Positions 21,901 to 33,088 of a DNA stretch of 64,000 bases are shown piece after piece. The stretch lies in contig SKCR01023810.1 in NCBI GenBank assembly GCA_019454045.1, positions 1 through 64,000 on the forward strand, written 5' to 3'. How positions within the stretch are numbered: position 1 is the stretch's first letter; each line of letters opens with the position of its first letter. Under the pieces are notes generated by a model. The model saw nothing but the letters and a program-made list of their open reading frames with translations, did not search any database and was not told where the DNA came from. Position numbers and translations under genes: made by a program. Source of the stretch: Zanthoxylum bungeanum (taxonomy: Eukaryota > Streptophyta > Magnoliopsida > Sapindales > Rutaceae).

Positions 21901-24900
21901 TCTTGAAATTTTGAAAATGAGTATAGATGAACCTGAACAGGACACTACGGCCCAACACAGGCGAGACCGAGAGGCTTATGAGGCCTGGAAGAAAAATAAT
22001 TCAATTGTCCGCATTACGTTGCTGAGCAGTATGGATAATGACCTAATGAAAGAGTTCAGGAAATATGACATGGCTAAGGACATGTGGTCCACACTAGCTG
22101 AAAAGTTTGGTAGTACATCAATAATCAAACTCAGGTCACTGACAATCAAGTTTGACACATACAAGAAACGCCCTGAGTTTACTATGTCAAAACACTTGAG
22201 GCAAATGTCAAACATGATTACTGAACTGGTAGATGTTAGACATGTTCTTACAGATGAACAAAAAGTCCAAGCGGTCATTCGTTGTCTTCCAAATAGCTGG
22301 GAGCATATGAAGATGCATTTGACCCACAATGAGAGCATCAAAACCTTTGATGATGCTAAACGTCACATTGAATTAGAAAGCGACCGACTCGCGGCCGCTA
22401 AGTCAAATACTGAAGTGTATATGACAGAAACTAGCAAACCTGGGGGTTTCAAGAAGAAAAGAAAATGTCATGGTGGTGGGTTCCAGTTCGGAAAAAAACA
22501 AAATTCTTCCAAGCCAGAAAAGAAACAGAAAACCAATCAACATGGGAAAGGAAGAACGTCCTACCAAAAAGAAAAACATGGCAAATGTTAAATGTTTTAA
22601 CTGTGGTAAGAAATGTCATTTTGCTCGTGACTGCACTGAGCCTAAAAAGGTGAATACATTTCGTGCATATTTAAATGAAATATGTGTTTCAAGTTCAATC
22701 TTTCTAACTGAATCTAATCCTTTGTGGACTGTAGACTCAGGAGCCACAGACCATATAGCGAAGGATAGAGATGCCTTCGTGGAATTTCGGCGAATTTCAC
22801 ATGGGGTGAAGTGGATATATGTTGGAAATAACTCACGGGTTGAAGTCAAAGGCATAGGAACATGCAAGTTAGTCATGCATGGTGGAAAAACTTTACTACT
22901 ACATGATGTATTGCTTGCTCCATAAATTCGTCGAAATTTAGTCTCTGTGTTGGTTTTGGTTAATTTAGGTTTCAATTTGAACTTCCATAAATTTGGTGTT
23001 GATTTTTACTTAGGTACAATACACTATAGTTCTGGTTATTTTCTGGATGGTTTTATTGTATTAAATGTTGAATGTTTAATCACAATTCCGGTTTTTCGTT
23101 TGTTACTTCATCTGTCAGTGATGATAGTGATGTAATTGTGTGGCATGCTAGACTTGGCCACATTGGCCAGTAAAGAATGAACAGATTGGCCAAAGAAGGC
23201 TTTCTGGGAAATATTGAGAAGGTAGAATTGTCAACCTGTGAATATTGCTTGGCAGGAAAAACTGCGAGAAAACCATTTGGAAAAGGGACTAGAGCATAAT
23301 TTCCATTACAATTAATTCATTCAGATATCTGTGGTCCATTGAATGTCAGGGCAAGGCATGAAGCATCTTATTTCATCACATTATAGATGATTTTACTCGA
23401 TTTGGTTATGTCTATTTGATTGCTCATAAATCCGAAGCATTAGAATTGTTCAAGAAATTTATGAATTTAACAGAAAATCAATTGGACAGGAAAATTAAAG
23501 CACTACGCACTGACCGTGGTCGTGAGTACTTATCTGATCAGTTCAGAGAATTATGTGATGAAAAAGGAATTAGTCGTCAGTTGACTACTCCTGCTACTCC
23601 TCAATAAAATGGTGTTGCGGAAAGAAGAAATATAACTCTTCTTGAAATGGTTAGGTCTATGATGGCACAAGCAAATTTTTCTATAACCTATTGGGGTGAT
23701 GCATTATTAACTGCCACATATGTACTTAACCGAGTGCCATCTAAATCTGTGTCCACCACACCATATGAGTTATGGACAGGTCGTAAACCAGATATTCACT
23801 TTCTAAAACCTTGGGGTTGTGCGGCTTATGTTCATGTGCGTCCTCACGAACATGGAAAGTTAGGCCCAAGAGGAAAAAAGAGTATCTTCATAAGATATTC
23901 TAACAATCAAAAGGATATGTTTGCATAGGTGAACATGAAAGTGGAGGCGTGACATAATTTGAATCACGAGATATCACATTTTTAGAAAATGATTTTCCTA
24001 AGCAGGGAGCGATAGGTCAAGATTTATCTCTATATGAAACTCAAGATCACATGGATCACATGATTGGTGAACACTCGGGTTTACCTAATTCAAGTGGGAG
24101 TGATGAGAGAAATTTGAGAAAACATGATGAATCTGTTTCACATGAATCTCAAAATGATGAATTAGTTTCACACACGTCTCATTTACGTGATCCGAGTGGG
24201 AGCAATGTGCACGATCCAAATGGGAATAATATCGAAAGTGAGGAATCAGTTCCACCACTAGAATCCCAATTGCGACGTAGTAATCGTATAGGCATTCCTC
24301 GACGTCGTTTCATATCGAAGGAGAAACCTTTATGATTATACCTCAAGATGATGAAGAACCTAGAAACATAAGAGAGGCTCTTCAGTGTCCTGCTAAGGAA
24401 AAATGGATGAAAGTAATGGAAGAAGAGATGGAGTCAATGAGGTCCAACCAAGTTTGGGAATTGGTTGATCTACCCAAAGGACGCAAAGCTGTTAAGAACA
24501 AATGGGTTCTTAAAATAAAGCGTAATGTCGATGGTAATATCGAAAGATATAAAACACGATTTGTGGCAAAAGGGTATACGCAACAGGAAGGACTTGACTA
24601 TGAAGAGACTTTTTCACCTGTTGTAAAGTTTACCTCAATTCGCTTGATTCTGACTAGGATGCAATTTCCGGATCCGCAAGCAATTCGGCGGACCCGGGTC
24701 CAGAATGGACCCGGTTAAGTACTTCCGGGTCCGGACCCAGGATCCGTAACTGCCCACTTTTTTTTTTTTTTTTTTTTACAAATACCCAAATCGACAATTG
24801 GGGGAAAAAAATTCTCTCCAGCAAAATTTAATTGGGCTCTCTCTTTGTAATCATTGCCCATATAACACTTTTTTACCAAAAAAATTGAAAACAAAAAAAC

Positions 24901-27900
24901 ATACAAAACTTTTCATCAATCACATAAGATACTCTTTTGAATTTTTCTCATATGAGCGAGCTCTTGAATTTAGCTGCTAGGGTTTTTACAGGGATGATTT
25001 TTATATATATAGAGGGTGAGGATAGAGATCTGGAAGAGGTTAAGTGGGCTAGGGTTTTAATTTTTACAAGCCCATTATTCTAACGAACCCATTTCTCAGC
25101 TCTTGTCGCATGATTCTGTGATATGAGCGAGCTCTTGGCGACTGGCGACTGGCGTGGGTGAAGAAGATGAACTGAAGATGTTGGCGAGTGGCGACTGCCG
25201 ACTGGCATGGGTTGAGAACTTGAGATTTGAGAGTTGAGTACTTGAGTTGAGAGACTGAGAGGGAATGAAATGACCGAATGAGAGATTTTACGATTTAAGG
25301 TTAATTTGTTTTTTTTTTTTTAATTAAACCGGGTCCCGGGTACCCGGGTCCGGAATTATCCGAACCCGCATCCGGACCCGGTTTGATGCGGGTCCTCTAA
25401 TTTTTTTTAGCGGATCCGGGTCTAACCGGATCCGGGTCTTCCGGATCCATGCGAACCCGGGCCGGATCCGGATCTTCTTGCCATCCCTAATTCTGACTAT
25501 AGTAGCAAGTATGGATCTAGAATTACATCAAATGGATGTAAATACTGCTTTTCTCAATGGAGAACTTGATGAAGAAATCTACATGGAACAACCAGTAGGC
25601 TTCATAAAATAAAATGAAAAGGAGAAAATATGTAGACTTTTAAAGTCTATATATGGTCTCAAGCAATCGTCTAGACAATGGTATATAAGATTCCACAATA
25701 CAATCATTTCGAATGATTTCACAATGATAGATGAGGATCATGTGTGTACACCAAGAGAGATAAAGATAAGTTCATTATCTTATCTTTGTACGTGGATGAT
25801 ATACTTATAGCCGGAAATGATAAGGAGTTTGTAAAACACATTAAAAAATGGTTATCATCTAACTTCGAGATGAAAGATATGGGTGAAGCTGCATATATTC
25901 TTGGGGTTAAGATCTCAAGAAATCGTTTAAAGAATTTATTATCTCTTTCACATGAGTCATATATAAAGAAAATTCTTGAACACTTCCAAATGCAGGCTTG
26001 CAAACCCATTGATACTCCTATCACGAAAACTGAAGCTTTGAGTCGTAGATTGTGTCATGAAACTCCACATGAAAAGGAACAAATGAAGAAAGTTCTTTAT
26101 GCAAATGCAGTTGGAAGTTTAATGTACGCAATGTTATGTACAAGACCTGATATCTGTTTCGCTGTTGGAATGGTAAGTAGATACCAATCCAATCCAGGAC
26201 TAGCACATTGGAAAGCAGTTAAAAGAATATTTAGGTATCTGAGAGGGACAACTGATTACTCATTGTGTTATCAAGGAAATGATATGCAATTGAGAGGCTA
26301 TACTGATGCTGACTGGGGAGGAGATTTGGATGAAAGAAAATCTACCTCCGGTTTTATTTTCTTGCTAAACAATGGTTCCATTTCATGGAGCAGTAAGAAA
26401 CAATCTTGTATAGCCTTATCCACAATGGAGGCTGAATTTGTGGCCTTTTCATCAGCAGTACAAGAGGTTGTGTGGTTGAAAAGGTTCTTGGATCATTTGG
26501 GTATGTCAAATGAAGCTTCTGGTCCAGTATTAGTTAACTGTGATAGTGAAGCAGCGATAGCCTACACAAAAGACTCAAAATTCCATTGTAAAACAAAACA
26601 TATAGATACCAAATATAACTTTGTGAAAGACATAGTTGCACGAGAAGAGGTAAACATGAAGTACATTTCTACGCAAGAAATGGTAGCAGATCCATTGACC
26701 AAGCCTGTTCCTAGAGATGTCTTTGTTAGACATGTAAAAACTCAGGGATTGCGTAGATGTTAATGTGCTTACATATTATGATATGTATTTTTCCCAAATA
26801 ATGTTTACTAATGTTAATACTCATTGATATTTGTGTTCAATGCTTACATGTTATTATGTTGATACATGTTTAAACAAATATACTATTAGTTAGTATGAGG
26901 AGTATATCGGACAAGTGAATGATTGGCCCTCTCACACGGGCAATCGCCTCCATTACTTTGTGTTAATGGGAGATGAGATAAATTTTTAAGCTAATTATCT
27001 GAGTGATAATTTAGAGAGCTCAAGCTTGAAAATTAAGTAATGTCGTTATGAGGTCATTTTCTCTGTGATATGACCTAAGGTGAATAAGTTCATTTCACCT
27101 TACTTGTCTTAATGTCAGTTATGAGTTAGATATTGTGTTTGTCTGAACTATAATCTGTATGGTATTTTATGAGACATGCGCTCCATGGGAAATGAGAGAA
27201 TACCGTAGCACATGTTTTCATACCATGTGTACATTTGCGGCTATTGAGGGTAATACAAGTAAAGATCTCAGTCTTGATATTGTGTGAGACCCTTGAGATT
27301 ATTTCAATCTCACATTGTACCCTTTAGACTCTTGTCTGCTTCTTAAAACTTAGATTTGATGATTGATATATTGGAATGTTACTGAAAGATCATGAGAGAT
27401 TCGATCTGAAAGAACATTTCTGGAAAAGCGAATTGAATCAAAGTTGAGAGATTCGAGAAAGGAGAAAGATCATTAAATGAGTAATATCACATTAGCTTGT
27501 ATTCACTGGTCGACCAATTATTTTATTCTATGTGATCAAACATGATTGTGAATACAAAATAAATATTACATTCGAAAAGAGATCGAGAGAGATTTAATGT
27601 GATAAATGATCGAGGATACTGCATACATAATCCATTATGGTTCTATCCATTTTTCGAGCGGCTATATATTCCTAACATATGTATAGCAAGTGAGCTCTCG
27701 AAGTATGCTGGTCGCACGACACAATTGCAAAGTATGAATTATTCTTGTAGAGATAATAAAAATTGTTGATCCCATCATGTGTGAGTGAGAGATGTTGGAA
27801 ATTAATTGTTGTTAATTATTTGGTGTTGTTAAATAACAACAATTAGTAATAATTTCATGTTGGAAATTATTAAGTTAATTATTTGGAGTTGTTAAATAAC

Positions 27901-30553
27901 AACAATTAGTAATAATTTCATGTTGGAAATTATTAAGTTAATTATGTGGTGTTGTTAAATAACAATAATTAGTAATGATTTCATTACTAAGTAAACAACA
28001 AGAGTTGTTAATCAAATAATTAAGTAACAACAAGAGTTGTTAAGTGACAACAATGAGTAAAATGTTAAATGAGGAACATATGGTACACCCATGATGGTAA
28101 CATTTTTGGAAGGGTTAGAGAAAGTCATTATGCATCCAAATACATGTGATTACATAGTAATCAATGCATGTGATTAAATAGTAATCAAGGATTAATAGTA
28201 ATCCATGCATGTGAGCTAATAGTGACTTGATTTCCCTCCTATAAATAAGACCATTTGCTTATTGAGTTAAGCAATCAATTAAGTTTGATTAAGAGGTCTC
28301 TACAAGAAGAAAGGTAAGCAATTGTGTTGTGATTAATTTAGATTTATTTCAATTAGCATGTAAATAAATTTAGGACTAGTAATACATGTATGGTTAGATC
28401 CTAAGAGGACAAACATGTAAATATATTAGGGATTATGTTTTCTAACAACATAAAATCAAAAGAAAGTACAGTCTCACACATTAAAATCTACTACGGCATT
28501 GGAAAATTTTACGGGGTTCGCTTAGGTTATATGAAACTATACTGATTTCTAATATAACATAATATCGAGTGACTTAGTTAAACCAAAATTACACAAAACC
28601 ACAAAAACACAGTAAGAACCCACACCAAATCAACTATCCTTATACGAAAATTCATGAATAGCCACAAAATGAGTACACTCCTGAATCCATCTAAACCTCG
28701 GTGCATCAAATATTGGAGTTAGGGGTCGGTGTTTCGGGTTTGGGTCAGTCAGGGGTTTGGAAATTCAGATAATGAGATTTTATTCTCAACTGCTCCCGAA
28801 TCATTACTCGACATTTGACCTGTCCCAAACAGTTCGAGACGAGTTGAGAATCAGGTATCCGTTCGGAAAGTGAAAACCTGAATATGTAGCAAATTCTCGA
28901 ATAAGTACTCATTCAAAATTATCAATTTTTGCAAGGAATGAGTATCTAATTCCCAACGGGTACTCGATGGGTGCCTATTGTAATACTTAACAAAAGCAAG
29001 CATTGAGTTGAGGTATTATATTATCAGATTCGAGAATTCTCGTACTCGACCCGAGAATTCTCATACCCAACAGTACCTGATCAGGTACATTCAATTTGTC
29101 TTGATCGATCCCGAAATATGTACTCGTACTCGTCTCGATCCAAAAATTTCGGAACGGATCCGTGAATTTCCCATGGGTAAGGGAAATTTGCTCAGCCCTA
29201 ATTAGAGCCACCCAACCTTTTTTATCATGTTAAAATAACTAAACGATCATATATTACCACAACTATCACTTATAACCCCAAAAGAAACAAGATTCCATAA
29301 AACTACACAGAGGAAGAATGTTTCTTGTATGTAGTAGCAGTGAATTTCTTGATCCTTATTCTTCTCCCAACTTGTTACATAAACTTTGAGCTGATTGTGG
29401 AGCTCCTAGGCCATTAATTTTTATGGTCTTGTACCCTAGTTCCTGCAAGCTTTTTATGTAATAACACAGGATTCTAGTAAAGGCTTAGGAGTTAGGACAA
29501 TCTTACTGGATAAATTCTAAATAATTATGTTTATAAATATCTTCACCATAGCTAGTGATTTACCAATCACCCAACAATAACAAATAAACATTCGGATAAA
29601 TTCTATAATTATGTTTTGTTCTATACTGGATAAATTCTAAATAATTATGTTTATAACAGAACATATTTTGCACGCCAAGCATCTGATGCTCAAGCTTGTT
29701 TCATGCGGCCAATTTCAAATGAACAGGTGCTTGCATTGCATTTTAACGCTATGGTTTTTGATATTGTTCAATCGATATTCAAGGAATTGATTTTGTCTTG
29801 GTCTGGTGTTTGCTAAAATATTTTGCCAGAGCTCTCGCAATGCTTTTGAAGCACCAATGTTTGCTAGCCTCTCAAGTGCACAAGTTTCAAAAAGGAAAGG
29901 AAGGTTCTTGCAATGTTTCCTCTGAAGCACCATTGTTTTATATAGGACTTTGTGTAGATTCAGCTTCAGATTTTGTGCTAGTTGAGTCGTTGTAACTCGC
30001 TATTTAGACAACTCGTTATTCTTATTGATCTAATTGAAATTTGATTTGAGAAAAATGCTGTTTTTTGACAGCTTGACTGTGATGAGTGTTGGAAAGTAGC
30101 TGGTTGTTTAAACCTGTTCAACCTCTGCATATCACAGGATAGAATATGGAGGAGAGCCATTAATTCCATCTCGGCTGAGTTTCTGTAAGTCATATCTCCT
30201 TCTTCATTCCTCTGTTTTGTTCTATACTTTGGGATTGGATACAACAAAATAATTAAGGCAATGTATTTGCATATAATGTGGGTGCTGCTCAATTTTATCT
30301 GATATAAGTACTTTTAAGTACGGATTAGGGAGTAATAGTGTTGAGACTATACTTAAGAGATAGTTACCAGGAATTTAATGTTCGGATGTCAATCCTCTAT
30401 TAACAACATTGATGATGATAATCCATTGCTGGAAAACTTGAGTTTTTGAGATTCATTTGATATATTAGGAGTTGAGTTCAGAATATCAAATACTAATTTT
30501 AAATTATGATTTGCAGAAAAGGACTCCTGCAAATCATCATTCCCAAACTTTGA
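18841..30553 (+). CDS. Hsp20-like (alpha-crystallin-domain) gene, split by transposons, possibly a pseudogene
   Basis: Exon 1 (18841-18951) encodes METEAARRRINKIAGH and ends LLLM before GTAACT. After a copia and a hAT element, further exon-like pieces follow. The first, about 29660-29726, encodes RTYFARQASDAQACFMRPIS and ends at a GT. The second, from about 29830 after a CCAG, encodes SSRNAFEAPMFASLSSAQVS. The third, 30072-30184 after an ACAG, encodes CDECWKVAGC and ends ISAEFL before GTAAGT. The fourth is 30517-30553, KGLLQIIIPKL then stop. The WKVAGC, SAEFL and GLLQIIIPKL words are the alpha-crystallin-domain strands of a plant Hsp20-like protein family. The middle of the domain looks deleted, and the frame between exons 1 and 2 does not join cleanly, so function is doubtful. 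Assigned by recalled family words; only family-level identity is claimed. Confidence 0.5.
19045..19319. other. Intron 1 sequence before the copia element
   Basis: AT-rich DNA with a poly(T) tract near 19180. It ends in ACATA (19315-19319), the left copy of the copia target duplication. Confidence 0.5.
19320..19974 (+). repeat. 5' LTR of copia element
   Basis: TG...CA termini. Its first 190 bases consist of three tandem units of about 63 bases, each starting TGTTGGAAATTA and containing GTTGTTAAATAACAACAA, a small inverted repeat. The same three units occur in the 3' LTR. A TATA-like CTATAAATAAGACC is at about 19767-19780. Confidence 0.92.
19975..19991 (+). other. Primer binding site of copia element
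   Basis: TTGGTATCAGTAGCTT directly follows the LTR end. TGGTATCAGAGC is the initiator-methionine tRNA primer site used by most plant copia elements. The match is good for the first 9-10 bases and then diverges. Confidence 0.8.
20270..20600. repeat. Array of twelve GACATGTC/GACAAGTC palindromes in the copia leader
   Basis: Twelve sites with core GACATGTC or GACAAGTC (or half-degenerate forms) occur in about 330 bases. Examples are 20324-20339, GTACGACATGTCGTAC, a perfect 16-bp palindrome; 20411-20426 and 20464-20479, GTACGACAAGTCGTAC; 20521-20536, AACCGACAAGTCGGTT; and 20301-20316, GGACGACAAGTCGTCC. The outer bases change in a compensated way (GTAC/GTAC, GGAC/GTCC, AACC/GGTT), so the dyad is preserved while the sequence varies. 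A downstream GC-rich block (20618-20700) repeats GGCGCGTG. Confidence 0.9.
20918..21173 (+). pseudogene. Gag-like ORF in the copia leader, unidentified
   Basis: An open stretch from ATG 20918 gives MAIIRRIAKVITT and then residues such as MSESDDMISHIITFNNML and LLRNTLPKI. These weakly recall the UBN2/gag_2 helical region of copia gags. It stops at 21173, and coding-like words continue in another frame to about 21350. It precedes the true gag (21785). It may be a remnant of an older gag; evidence is weak. Confidence 0.3.
21785..22660 (+). pseudogene. copia gag
   Basis: From ATG 21785 (MASATKNIIAELNNGEKLNG), with the typical NYEIWSMKIQYVL capsid start and the UBN2/gag_2 helical region. Near 22470-22590 the frame shifts, and the zinc knuckle CFNCGKKCHFARDC (CX2CX4HX4C with H at its place) is read in the next frame at about 22592-22633. 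The original ORF stops at 22591. Gag would form the particle; the frameshift separates capsid from nucleocapsid. Confidence 0.85.
22661..23928 (+). pseudogene. copia protease and integrase
   Basis: The protease active site WTVDSGATDHIAKD is at about 22724-22765. A stop (TAA) at 22923 breaks the frame just after HDVLLAP. WHARLGHIG (about 23141-23167) is the integrase zinc-finger start. The catalytic core follows: LIHSDICGPL (about 23309), DRGREYLSD (about 23512) with the second Asp, and NGVAERRN (about 23609) with the Glu. An in-frame stop at 23605 and a deletion near 23380 inactivate it. TPYELWTGRKPD at 23761-23796 is the usual copia core C-terminal word. Confidence 0.85.
24051..24654 (+). 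pseudogene. copia integrase tail and first part of reverse transcriptase
   Basis: A variable, Ser/Glu-rich tail (24051-24330) is followed by the RT N-terminus: EALQCPAKEKWMKVMEEEMES, NQVWELVDLPKGRK, KNKWVLKIKRNVDG, YKTRFVAKGYTQQEGLDY and ETFSPVVKFTSIRLIL (ending at about 24651). The frame is then interrupted by the hAT at 24655. Confidence 0.88.
24655..25489. mobile_element. Non-autonomous hAT element, 835 bp, inside copia RT
   Basis: Perfect 8-bp target duplication ATTCTGAC (24647-24654, 25490-25497). Ends are TAGGATGCAA on the left and TAGGGATGGCAAG read inward from the right. Both subterminal regions are packed with CCGGGTCC/GGACCCGG words, typical of a plant hAT group. The 8-bp duplication and the RT coding words on both sides fix the boundaries exactly. 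No transposase; the interior is AT-rich with a poly(T) tract. Confidence 0.9.
25498..26763 (+). pseudogene. copia reverse transcriptase (second part) and RNase H
   Basis: RT resumes with TIVASMDLELHQMDVNTAFLNG and EIYMEQPVGF. A frameshift lies near 25740. The catalytic YVDD is intact in ILSLYVDDILIAGND (about 25787-25820). The RNase H domain spans about 26240-26680, with GYTDADWGGD, TSGFIF, SSKKQ, ALSTMEAEFVA and the C-terminal TKHIDTKYNFV and DPLTKP words. The ORF ends normally at 26763 (stop TAA). Confidence 0.9.
26764..27792 (+). other. 3' non-coding region of copia element
   Basis: About 1 kb between RNase H and the 3' LTR without open frames. It ends in GTGTGAGTGAGAGA (27779-27792), a weak purine-rich tract directly before the LTR. 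Confidence 0.6.
27793..28447 (+). repeat. 3' LTR of copia element
   Basis: Same length and termini as the 5' LTR, with about 14 single-base differences. Followed by the target duplication ACATA at 28448-28452. Confidence 0.92.
28720..29200. mobile_element. Old hAT-like element, 481 bp
   Basis: The left end TAGGGGTCGG and the right end read inward, TAGGGCTGAGCA, form an imperfect inverted repeat. Flanking octamers ATTGGAGT (28712-28719) and ATTAGAGC (29201-29208) agree at 6 of 8 bases. The interior repeats CTCGAC/CGAGAATTC words. It lies in the enlarged intron of the Hsp20-like gene. Confidence 0.6.
29201..29659. repeat. Intron sequence with a duplicated 31-bp segment
   Basis: A 31-base segment starting ACTGGATAAATTC and ending ATGTTTATA occurs at 29505-29535 and again at 29625-29655, with a shorter related copy near 29594-29615. 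The second copy abuts the CAG before the RTYFARQ exon. The local duplication may have disturbed the start of that exon. No other feature is seen. Confidence 0.6.
29660..30553 (+). CDS. 3' exons of the Hsp20-like gene
   Basis: Four coding-like pieces in the same strand order as the expected protein: about 29660-29726, 29830-29900, 30072-30184 and 30517-30553, each with plausible AG/GT borders. The last joins EFL to KGLLQIIIPKL and a TGA stop through a 332-base intron with GTAAGT donor and TTTGCAG acceptor, a clean match to the terminal alpha-crystallin strand. The third piece is short for the domain: between WKVAGC and ISAEFL only about 24 residues remain where more are expected. Confidence 0.5.
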
Positions 30554-31372
30554 GATACCATGGGAGGGACTATGGAGGCATGTAAGTGTAAGGACTGATT
30601 CTATTTTTACACCGAAATTAATATGAGGAGTAGTATCTATCTATCTATCCATCTTAAGATACTATATGTATGTATGGTACGGACACTATATTCAAGCTTA
30701 AACAGTTACATTCCTGTACAAGTTATCTGCTTCTTGTCAGCTTGTGATGACAATTATTTCTTTTACTTTAAAAAGGGTATCATGTTAACGATATATACCA
30801 TATTATTTATGAAACAATTCAATAATATCTTATCATGAAGTAAAGGAGACTCTGAGCTCTCTTAAATTTTATAGGACCCTAATCGAATTCTTAAAATATG
30901 ATCTTTACCGATAAAACATAAAAAATAATAAAAAAAATGTCATAATATATATTAAAAAATTAAAATTTTTATGAATTTAAAATTCCTAATTTTGGCCAAA
31001 TTTGGGAGCCCCGTTAGACTGTTTGTGTCGATTCTTTTCAAAATCACCTCATATATATTCAAATAGTACAAAAAAATTAATTAAATAAATGATAATTATA
31101 TTTAATGAAACTTTACATATTATAATATTTATTAGTTTATGGTATTACTATGTTACATCCAAAAACAACTCAAATAATAGAGATTTATATTCCCCTGCAT
31201 CAACTTGGACGACCCTGATCAGTTTTATATTATGAATCAAATTAAAATGATTGAAGTTGGTTTAATGGTTGAGATTTCTTGATAAGACGTCAAGGGAAAA
31301 GCATATTGTTCGTAGGAGATTCACTCAGTTTTGTAGTCACTCGCATTTATGCTTCATAATAAAGTTGTGCCT
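30554..31372. other. Spacer downstream of the Hsp20-like gene
   Basis: AT-rich with a short (CTAT)n run at 30636-30650. No gene or transposon ends are recognised. Confidence 0.4.
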
Positions 31373-31842
31373 GAGCTGGTCACAGTTCGGTTTCGGTTCG
31401 AAATCGGAATCGAACGGTACGGTTTTCGGTTTCACAAGTGTGGAATGGGAATCGAATTGGATAATTCTTGGTTCGGTTCCGGTTCCACACTTAAGTGGAA
31501 TCGAAATCATAACCGGAACCGGAACCGAATCGTACGGTTCCGGTTCTGGTTCCCTTCGATTTTTTTTTAAAAATAAAAAAATTAAGATTTAAACATTAAT
31601 TAGGGATTGGGATTCATTTTGGAACCCTACGGTTACGGTTCCGGTTGGAATCGTTGGAGCCACTGGAATCGTTCGGTTCTAGCGATTCCAACCGATTCAG
31701 TCAGGGTAAGAATCCTAACCGAACTGACTGAACCGGTTAGGTTCTGATTTGATTCCGGAACCGGTTGGAACCGGAACCGTCCGATTCCAATCGGTTCGGT
31801 ACCAGTTCCAAACCGGAACCTTCGCCGAGTCTAGTGGCCAAG
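31373..31842. mobile_element. hAT-like repeat rich in GGTTCCGGTTC words (ends approximate)
   Basis: CGGTTC/GAACCG words are dense at 31385-31555 and again, on the opposite strand sense, at 31620-31825, with an AT-rich centre. This mirrors the organisation of the GGGTCC and GGGTCGG elements in the window, which have proven 8-bp duplications. The outer sequences AGTTGTGCCTGAG and, read inward, TTGGCCACTAGACTC show weak inverted similarity. No target duplication was found, so limits are estimates. Confidence 0.45.
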
Positions 31843-32547
31843 TATTAACTAGAGTTGGAGATCGCTCAACACTCACATTTGGGGTTAGATTAATTGTCTA
31901 TCTTGTTTATTTTTTACAAAATTACAAACCCCAAAAAAAAAGAAAAAAGAAAAGAAAAGAAATGTATGACGAAATAAAAAATAATTTTGATATCGAGTTA
32001 TTTATTTTTATAAATTATTATTGATAATTATTAAATAATATTTTAATTATAATTATATTTTAACCGGAAATTATTATTAATAGTATGCGTTTGATAAAGT
32101 CATATAAGGCTAATCTGCACTATAATCACAATGTAGAGGCCTAACACACTGTCACCCCTCTGTCTCCTTGTTCATTTACTACAATATCCATATCAATATG
32201 TAAAATGACTCATTCAATTATTATACACATTACATTATTTATATATTTATATATATTAATTTAAAAATAATTATATACTAATTATAACTCCATTTGTCAT
32301 TTTATTAATTATTTTTTATTATTATATTTTTTGATTTTTGTTAATAAATATTACAGATTTCGTATCTATTCGTTTATTTTTTTGATTCATTTTTAATTAA
32401 TGATTCATTTTTAATTTAATTAATACTACTTATGTATTAAAAATATATAATTTAACCAAATAAAATTAATTTATAAAATAAATTTTTCATAGTCTATTTG
32501 TTTAATAAATCTAATATATTTATTAAAAAAACTTTTTTTAAAAAAAA
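31843..32547. other. Very AT-rich spacer
   Basis: Long stretches of A/T with almost no GC and purine-rich runs near 31930-31965. Nothing recognisable. Confidence 0.4.
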
Positions 32548-32930
32548 ATTACTTTATTAAAAGTAGTGTTGATTCTGATTCTGATTCTGATTTTATATAT
32601 TCTTTATTAAAAGTTGTTTGTCTTATTTAATTTTGTAAATCAGTATCCATATCTACTTTTACTTTTTTTTAAAAAAATTATTTTATTAAAAGTTGTGTTG
32701 ATTCTGATTCTAATTTTATATTTTCTTTATTAAAAGTTGTTTGTCTTATTTAATTTCGTAAATCAATATCATATCTACTTTTACTTCTTTTTTTTTTTAA
32801 AAAATATTTTATTAAAAGTTGTGTTGATTCTGATTCTGATTCTGATTCTGATTTTATATTTTCTTTATTAAAAGTAGTTTGTCTTATTTAATTTCGTAAA
32901 TCAATATCCATATCTAATTTTATTTTTTTC
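32548..32930. repeat. Minisatellite of about 125-bp units carrying an internal (GATTCT)n
   Basis: Three head-to-tail units start TTTATTAAAAGT near 32552, 32681 and 32806. Each contains GTTGATTCTGATTCT, then TTCTTTATTAAAAGT, GTCTTATTTAATTT and CATATCTA. The embedded GATTCT hexamer varies from 2 to 4 copies between units. Confidence 0.85.
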
Positions 32931-33088
32931 TTCAGTTTATCGTTTCTATTTTATTTTTTTGGATATGCTTCCACTTCAGGATCTAGGGTCACTCAACCAA
33001 CTGTATCGACTCTAGGGAGAGGAGGCCGTGGGAGGCGATTAACTCATGACCAGTCTCAACTTCCACCGATCTGTGATACCTATATTCA

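Larger units (their letters stand above)
19320..28447 (+). mobile_element. Ty1/copia LTR retrotransposon, 9.1 kb with nested hAT
   Basis: Two 655-bp LTRs (19320-19974, 27793-28447) begin TGTTGGAAATT and end TCTAACA. Perfect 5-bp target duplications ACATA lie at 19315-19319 and 28448-28452. The internal order gag, protease, integrase, reverse transcriptase, RNase H is the copia order. By eye the LTRs differ at about 14 of 655 positions (about 98% identity), a fairly recent insertion. Multiple stops and frameshifts in gag and pol, plus an 835-bp hAT in RT, make it non-autonomous. The long leader (19975-21784) contains an unusual palindrome array. The element lies in intron 1 of the Hsp20-like gene in the same orientation. 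Confidence 0.93.

Noticed and set aside
31250..31330. Possible SINE start (TGGTTTAATGGT A-box-like)
   Set aside because: No convincing B box follows (GTTCGTAGGAGATTC only), and there is no similarity to the two SINE copies called.
32548..32930. CRISPR-like direct repeats
   Set aside because: This is a eukaryotic minisatellite of about 125-bp units without spacers.
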